Source: Phycisphaerae bacterium (GTDB lineage: Bacteria; Planctomycetota; Phycisphaerae; UBA1845). From it: a stretch of 64,000 nt of DNA. The translations under genes were made by a program, and so were the position numbers. Below are positions 60,013-64,000 of this stretch, piece by piece (position 1 is the stretch's first letter; every line of letters starts with the position of its first letter). The notes beneath the pieces were generated by a model that was not told where the DNA came from, did not search any database, and was given only the letters and a program-made list of their open reading frames with translations. The stretch spans positions 1-64,000 of the forward strand of contig JAJDDT010000042.1 of assembly GCA_029260165.1 (NCBI GenBank), given 5' to 3'.

Positions 60013-60468
60013 ATGTCACGGAAAGTGATGCGTCGTCGAGCGGGTTTCACGCTCATTGAGGTGTTGATGGTGGCTGCGATTTTGGCGTTGTTGGCTGCTT
60101 TTGCGGTGCCGGCGCTGATGGGGGCAGGTGACCGGGCGAAGGAGGACATGGCCAAGGCGGCCGTCGGTCGCAATGGTCCGATTGCGTCGGGTATGAAGCG
60201 GTATCGGTTTGATGTCGCAATCTATCCGGACAGCGATGATGGCTTGCGCGCTCTTTACGAGCGACCCGACAGCATAGACGCCGATTCAAAGAAGTGGAGG
60301 GGGCCTTATATGGATGGCACCTATGAGGAGCTTCTCGATCCGTGGCAACAGGAGTTCCAATACAAATCACCGGGTGAGTTCAACGAGAGCGGCTACGACA
60401 TTTGGAGCGTCGGTCCGGACGGTGAGGATGGCACGGACGATGATGTGAAGAACTGGCTTGAGAAATAA
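60013..60468 (+). CDS. gspG: Major pseudopilin GspG
   Basis: This 151-residue class III prepilin has leader MSRKVMRRRAG and mature start FTLIEVLMVAAILALLAAFAVPALMG, cleaved by prepilin peptidase after Gly with the usual Glu5. The C-terminal domain has the GspG signatures DVAIYPDSDDGLRALYERP, WRGPYMDG, LLDPWQQEFQYKSPGEFN and YDIWSVGPDGEDGTDDDVKNW with its calcium-binding aspartates. ATG 60013 is chosen because AGGAGAG is 8 bases upstream; the ATG at 60007 is too close. It forms the pseudopilus shaft. Confidence 0.95.
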   Translation: MSRKVMRRRAGFTLIEVLMVAAILALLAAFAVPALMGAGDRAKEDMAKAAVGRNGPIASGMKRYRFDVAIYPDSDDGLRALYERPDSIDADSKKWRGPYMDGTYEELLDPWQQEFQYKSPGEFNESGYDIWSVGPDGEDGTDDDVKNWLEK

Positions 60469-60524
60469 GCATCGCGGGTCGTTGTGCCCGGGTGCTGCGG
60501 GTTGGGTGTTCATGGTGACGTGTT

Positions 60525-61310
60525 GTGGTTAGTCGGTTCGGTCGTGGGTACACGCTTGTTGAGGTGGTGTTGGTTGTTGCGCTGATGCTGACGATTGCTG
60601 CGTTTGCGTTGCCGAATGTGATTCGGGATATCGAGACGCGTCGATTGCCGGAATCGGCGAGGCAGATGCGGGCGCTTCTGACGCTGACGCGGGCGAATGC
60701 GATGTACGACGGGAAGCGGTATCGCGTTCGGATACCAGCCGACGATGAGTTGGACAGTGATGGCGGTGAGCGTCAGCCGATCGTGGAGCGTGAGGACGAG
60801 CCTTTTCTGGAACCCGGGACGTACAACCGTGTGATTGATCCCTGGGCGCGTGGCGACACGTTGCTGGGTGACGTCTGGTGTGCGGGGGTGCGGCTTGGTC
60901 GACCGACGCTGGAACGGATTATGGAGGAGCGTTTCGTTGATGAATTGGCTGAGGAACTGGTCGAGGAGGTGGACGAGCAGGAATCTGAATATACGGAGCA
61001 GTATCCGCCGTTGTACATCGAGCCTGACGGGACGACGGAGTGGGTGACGTTTGTGGTGACGGACGCGCCGCGCGATATTGAGATTGACGCGTTGTTTGAG
61101 GATGAGGAATCCGGGGAGCAGTATCTGCGGATCGAGGTCATCCTTGATGGGAACACCGGTTTGTGTTGGTTGCAGCGACCTTTTTACGACGAGGAGCTGG
61201 ACCTGTTTCAGGAGCACGGTTGGCCTCCGGTGTTGCGGCGGGATTTCATTCGGACGGAGCCTCTGACCGAGGAGGATGTGCTCGAGACTCGTGAGACGAG
61301 GGTGCGGTAG
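60525..61310 (+). CDS. gspH: Minor pseudopilin, GspH-like
   Basis: This 261-residue protein has a prepilin start (VSRFGRG then YTLVEVVLVVALMLTIAAFALPNVI) and the GspH-type segment RQMRALLTLTRANAMYDGKRYRVRI. The C-terminal part is unusually long and acidic (for example FVDELAEELVEEVDEQESEYTEQY). GspH proteins usually have 150-200 residues. GTG start at 60525; the stop overlaps the gspI start. Position after gspG supports the call, though the H/I/J assignment of minor pseudopilins is less sure than for E, F and G. Confidence 0.75.
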   Translation: MVSRFGRGYTLVEVVLVVALMLTIAAFALPNVIRDIETRRLPESARQMRALLTLTRANAMYDGKRYRVRIPADDELDSDGGERQPIVEREDEPFLEPGTYNRVIDPWARGDTLLGDVWCAGVRLGRPTLERIMEERFVDELAEELVEEVDEQESEYTEQYPPLYIEPDGTTEWVTFVVTDAPRDIEIDALFEDEESGEQYLRIEVILDGNTGLCWLQRPFYDEELDLFQEHGWPPVLRRDFIRTEPLTEEDVLETRETRVR

Positions 61311-62167
61311 TGGCGGGATCGGTGCGACATGTTGGTTCGATGAGGCGGCGGCGGGGGTATCTGCTGCTTGAGGTGGTGGTTTCGATTGGGCTGTTGCTGA
61401 TGGGTTTGGCGGTCATCGGCGGTCAGATTCAGACGTCGCAGGATACGGCGCATGAGGCGCGGGACCTGGCGCGGGTCATGATGCTCGTCGAGATGAAGGT
61501 GGCGGAGCTGGATGCCGGGCTGGTGGTGTTTGAGCAGGAGGCGGATCAGGAGGTTGAGGGGGATTTCACGCGGCGGATTCCGGACCACGGGTGGCGGATG
61601 CGGCTTGATCCGACGGTGACGGAGAATCTGTGGATGATCACGCTGGATATTTTGTACAACCCGCGTGAGACGATTGAGGATGAGTTCGAGCCTGACGATG
61701 CGGAGGTGGTGCACACGGTTTATCTGATGCGCGCGACGCCGCCTCAGGTTGATCTTCAGTTGGATTTCGGATTGACGGAGGAGGCGATTGCTCAGCTTGG
61801 CGAGCAGATTCCGATCGAGGATTTTGATCCGACGAATTTTGATCCTTCGCTGTTGCGCAATCTGGATACGGAGGAATTGCTGGGCATGTTGCCCGCGTTT
61901 ATTCAGATAATGGGGTTGAGCGAGCGGGAGATTCGCAGCATGTTGCCGGCGGAGCTTCGCGGGTTGCTGGATACGCAGGGTGTTGGGGCTGCGCTGGAGG
62001 GTGCGTCTGATTTTGATCTGGGTCAACCGGGACAGGGTGCGACGCCGGGGCAGCCTGATCGGCGTGGCGGCGGTGCGCCGGGTGGGGAAAATATCGGTGA
62101 CGATGGTGATCTGAATCCGGTGGCGTTGCCGAACCGTGGTGGTCGGCGAGGGGGGCGTGGTCGGTGA
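61310..62167 (+). CDS. gspI: Minor pseudopilin, GspI-like, with Gly/Arg-rich tail
   Basis: This 285-residue protein has a prepilin segment RRRRG then YLLLEVVVSIGLLLMGLAVIGGQIQ, a GspI-like hydrophobic helix, followed by a long acidic region. GspI is usually about 120 residues, so this is more than twice the length. The end (GQPDRRGGGAPGG...NRGGRRGGRGR) is rich in Gly and Arg and looks disordered. GTG 61310 overlaps the gspH stop by one base; its own stop overlaps gspJ. Confidence 0.7.
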   Translation: MAGSVRHVGSMRRRRGYLLLEVVVSIGLLLMGLAVIGGQIQTSQDTAHEARDLARVMMLVEMKVAELDAGLVVFEQEADQEVEGDFTRRIPDHGWRMRLDPTVTENLWMITLDILYNPRETIEDEFEPDDAEVVHTVYLMRATPPQVDLQLDFGLTEEAIAQLGEQIPIEDFDPTNFDPSLLRNLDTEELLGMLPAFIQIMGLSEREIRSMLPAELRGLLDTQGVGAALEGASDFDLGQPGQGATPGQPDRRGGGAPGGENIGDDGDLNPVALPNRGGRRGGRGR

Positions 62168-63156
62168 TGGGTTTTCGTCGTCGGAGAAGCTTGACGCTGA
62201 TTGAGGTCGTTTTGACGGTCGGGCTGATGGTGCCGTTGATGGGGATGTTGTTTTGGTTCTACGCATCGGCGTTGGAGACGCGTGATCGCAATGGGGAAAT
62301 GGTTCGGGAGACGCAGTTGGCGCGGGTGATCGTGGATCGGATTGCCCGGGAGCTGCGTCAGTCGACGGGTTTTGCCAGTGGTTATGGGCCTGGTGTTTTC
62401 GGGACGAGGCATCGCATTTCGATCAACACGGTGGTGATTCCGGACAAGGCGTTGTTGCGCAAGCAGGCGATCAGCGAGACGGATCGTCCGGGGCAGTTTG
62501 ATTTGCGGCAGGTTGATTACTACATCGCGTGGGATGAGATCAACGTTGACGAGAATGGTGATCCGCGGGCGTTGGGAATGGTTCGTCGGGAGCGGCGGAC
62601 GTTCAATCAGTTGAAACCGGTCGGAGAACCGGGCGAGGTTCCGTTGGATGATCCGGCTGCGTTGCCGGGAGGGGTTGAGGGGCAGCCTGATGGTGGTTTG
62701 GTGGGGGACGGTTTGGGTCGGGGTGACGAAGCGGCGGGTGACGATGCCGCGGGCGACGAGCAGCCATTTGATCCAACAGGTGCGGAGACGGTTGGTGAGC
62801 GTGTTGACGACGAGTTGGATGATGTTGAGTTGGAAGGGTCGAAGCAGGAGTTGTACGCCCCGGAAATTCGTTTTGTCGAGTTTTTCTATCATGATGGTAA
62901 CAAATGGTGGGAGAGCTGGGAGATTGACGAAGGCAATTCGTTGCCGCAGATGGTCATGATTACGGTGGGGTATGAATCCGAGCTTCCGGAAGACGAAGAG
63001 ATTGAGATTATCGAGGAGATGTTCCTGAACGAGGAGGATATCGAGCCGTTGCCGGAGGACCGGTACATGGTGATTGTTCGCATTCCGCAGGCGGACTCGT
63101 TTTTTGGTTCGCGTGTGCAGCGTGAGGTGTCGTCGCTTGCGGATGTTGATTTTTGA
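62167..63156 (+). CDS. gspJ: Minor pseudopilin, GspJ-like
   Basis: This 329-residue protein has a prepilin segment RRRRS then LTLIEVVLTVGLMVPLMGMLFWFYASAL, followed by RETQLARVIVDRIARELRQSTGF, the GspJ pattern. The residue before the cleavage site is Ser instead of the usual Gly. Residues about 150-215 are an acidic, Gly-rich insertion (for example DEAAGDDAAGDEQPFD) not typical of GspJ. The C-terminal part returns to a beta-strand pattern. ATG 62167 shares one base with the gspI stop; GTG 62164 is an alternative. Confidence 0.75.
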   Translation: MGFRRRRSLTLIEVVLTVGLMVPLMGMLFWFYASALETRDRNGEMVRETQLARVIVDRIARELRQSTGFASGYGPGVFGTRHRISINTVVIPDKALLRKQAISETDRPGQFDLRQVDYYIAWDEINVDENGDPRALGMVRRERRTFNQLKPVGEPGEVPLDDPAALPGGVEGQPDGGLVGDGLGRGDEAAGDDAAGDEQPFDPTGAETVGERVDDELDDVELEGSKQELYAPEIRFVEFFYHDGNKWWESWEIDEGNSLPQMVMITVGYESELPEDEEIEIIEEMFLNEEDIEPLPEDRYMVIVRIPQADSFFGSRVQREVSSLADVDF

Positions 63157-63158
63157 TT

Positions 63159-64000
63159 ATGGTTGATCTGGCCAGACAATCTGTTCGGCGTGGGATGATT
63201 TTACCGCTGATGCTGCTCGTGTTGGTGCTGCTGGGCATGTTGGCGGCGAGCGGGTCGTTTTTTGTCCATGCGGATATGTCAGCCACTCGGTCGGGTGCGC
63301 GTCGGTTTCAGACGCGGATGGCGGCTGAGGCTGGTTTGGAGAAGGTGAAGTTGTTCCTGCGCGATCATCGGCTTGACGACGCGAGTTGGTATGACAATCC
63401 GGAGCAGTTTCATCGCGTGATTGTCTGGACGGAGACCGAGCAGGTTGAGGAATACGGTTCGGTCGAGGAGTACGATGAGCCGACGCAGAATTATCGGTTT
63501 AGTGTCGTGGCGGACAATCCGGACGATGACGAGGTGCTCGTTCGGTTTGGTGTGACGGATGAAGCCTCCAAAATCAATATCAATACGGCTCCCGTGTCGC
63601 AGTTGGTTGCGCTGATCACGCCGTTTATCGACGAGGAGGATGAGTGGACGGCTGAGCAGATTGCGGATGCCATTCTGGATTGGCGTGATGGTGATACGCA
63701 GCCGCGGCCGTTTGGGGCTGAGGCGGAGTATTATTCGCTTTTGGATCCGCCGTACGCGGTGAAAAACGGTCCGTTTGATACGGTGGAGGAATTGTTGCTG
63801 GTTCGGGGGATGACGGCTGACCTGTTGTATGGTGAGGATGTGGACCGCAACGGTCTGTTGAGTCCGAACGAGGACGATGGGGATTTGATTTTTCCGGACG
63901 ACGATCTGGACGGTTTTCTCAATCGCGGTGTGTACCCGTTTCTGACGGTGTATTCGCGTGATTTCAATACCGCAGCCGACAACAGTGCTCGCGTGTATCT
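63159..64000 (+). CDS. gspK: Minor pseudopilin/tip protein GspK (cut by window edge)
   Basis: The first 280 residues are present and open to the right edge. The start VRRGMILPLMLLVLVLLGMLAASGSFF is the GspK-type prepilin helix. RMAAEAGLEKVKLFLRDH follows, then the helix-hairpin-helix-like region with SKININTAPVSQLVALI, ADAILDWRDGDTQPRPFGAE, YYSLLDPPYAVKNGPFDTVEELLLVRGM and an acidic D-x-N/D-x-D calcium-like loop. GspK caps the pseudopilus with GspI and GspJ. ATG 63159 is 3 bases after gspJ. The gspL/M/D genes would be expected further right. Confidence 0.88.
   Translation, partial: MVDLARQSVRRGMILPLMLLVLVLLGMLAASGSFFVHADMSATRSGARRFQTRMAAEAGLEKVKLFLRDHRLDDASWYDNPEQFHRVIVWTETEQVEEYGSVEEYDEPTQNYRFSVVADNPDDDEVLVRFGVTDEASKININTAPVSQLVALITPFIDEEDEWTAEQIADAILDWRDGDTQPRPFGAEAEYYSLLDPPYAVKNGPFDTVEELLLVRGMTADLLYGEDVDRNGLLSPNEDDGDLIFPDDDLDGFLNRGVYPFLTVYSRDFNTAADNSARVY

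Overview
The window looks like a chromosomal segment of a planctomycete-type bacterium. The grounds are a high-GC genome and large secreted proteins built from dockerin-like, cohesin-like, FG-GAP/UnbV and calcium-binding Asp/Cys repeats. A deoxyhypusine-synthase-like polyamine gene, many GTG/TTG starts, short operons and frequent strand switches fit the same picture. This placement rests on gene content only; there is no rRNA or tRNA gene here to confirm it.

Layout. 1-153: N-terminus of an IS1182-type transposase running off the left edge. 0.3-4.7 kb: SDR epimerase, ArsM-like methyltransferase, zinc-ribbon Ser/Thr kinase, cysteine desulfurase. 5.0-7.2 kb: rph, SPOR lipoprotein, rdgB. 7.2-10.4 kb: a polyamine operon (pyruvoyl arginine decarboxylase, deoxyhypusine-synthase-like enzyme, agmatinase) and a small membrane protein. 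10.3-11.9 kb: thiS-thiG and a membrane protein. 11.9-14.6 kb: a secreted cohesin/dockerin-like protein. 14.9-16.6 kb: Nfu N-domain protein and mnmE. 16.6-16.8 kb: a cluster of REP-like palindromes. 16.9-24.2 kb: GT2, a secreted helical protein, mnmA, cytochrome c'-like protein, GT9, a methyltransferase, phosphohexomutase, smpB. 24.3-29.6 kb: ECF sigma, anti-sigma, PDZ protein, dapL, folK. 29.6-39.2 kb: tandem glycosyltransferase, two converging CRTAC1-type proteins with mirrored domain order, alpha/beta hydrolase, methyltransferase. 39.5-42.3 kb: ferritin-like protein, isochorismatase-like protein, ferredoxin, SRPBCC protein. 42.6-50.3 kb: Cys-rich repeat protein with a C-terminal sorting tail, class V aminotransferase, a pseudouridine-synthase-like/rRNA methyltransferase fusion, tgt, yajC, SpoIIE phosphatase. 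50.7-55.1 kb: a 1457-residue FG-GAP/Asp-Cys repeat protein. 55.1-64.0 kb: AIM24-type protein, Flp pilin, then the type II secretion/pseudopilin genes gspE-F-G-H-I-J-K, with gspK cut by the right edge.

How the genes work together. Several genes serve tRNA/rRNA maturation and sulfur or Fe-S supply: cysteine desulfurase, Nfu-N protein, mnmE, mnmA, tgt, rph and the fusion enzyme. Cysteine desulfurase feeds sulfur to MnmA and probably to ThiS/ThiG. The arginine decarboxylase, agmatinase and DHS-like enzyme form a coherent arginine-agmatine-putrescine-(homo)spermidine route. The gsp cluster could export the large secreted repeat proteins in the window, but that link is inference. No CRISPR array, phage module or defence island was seen. 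Apart from the partial transposase and small palindromic repeats, the segment appears to be core chromosome.
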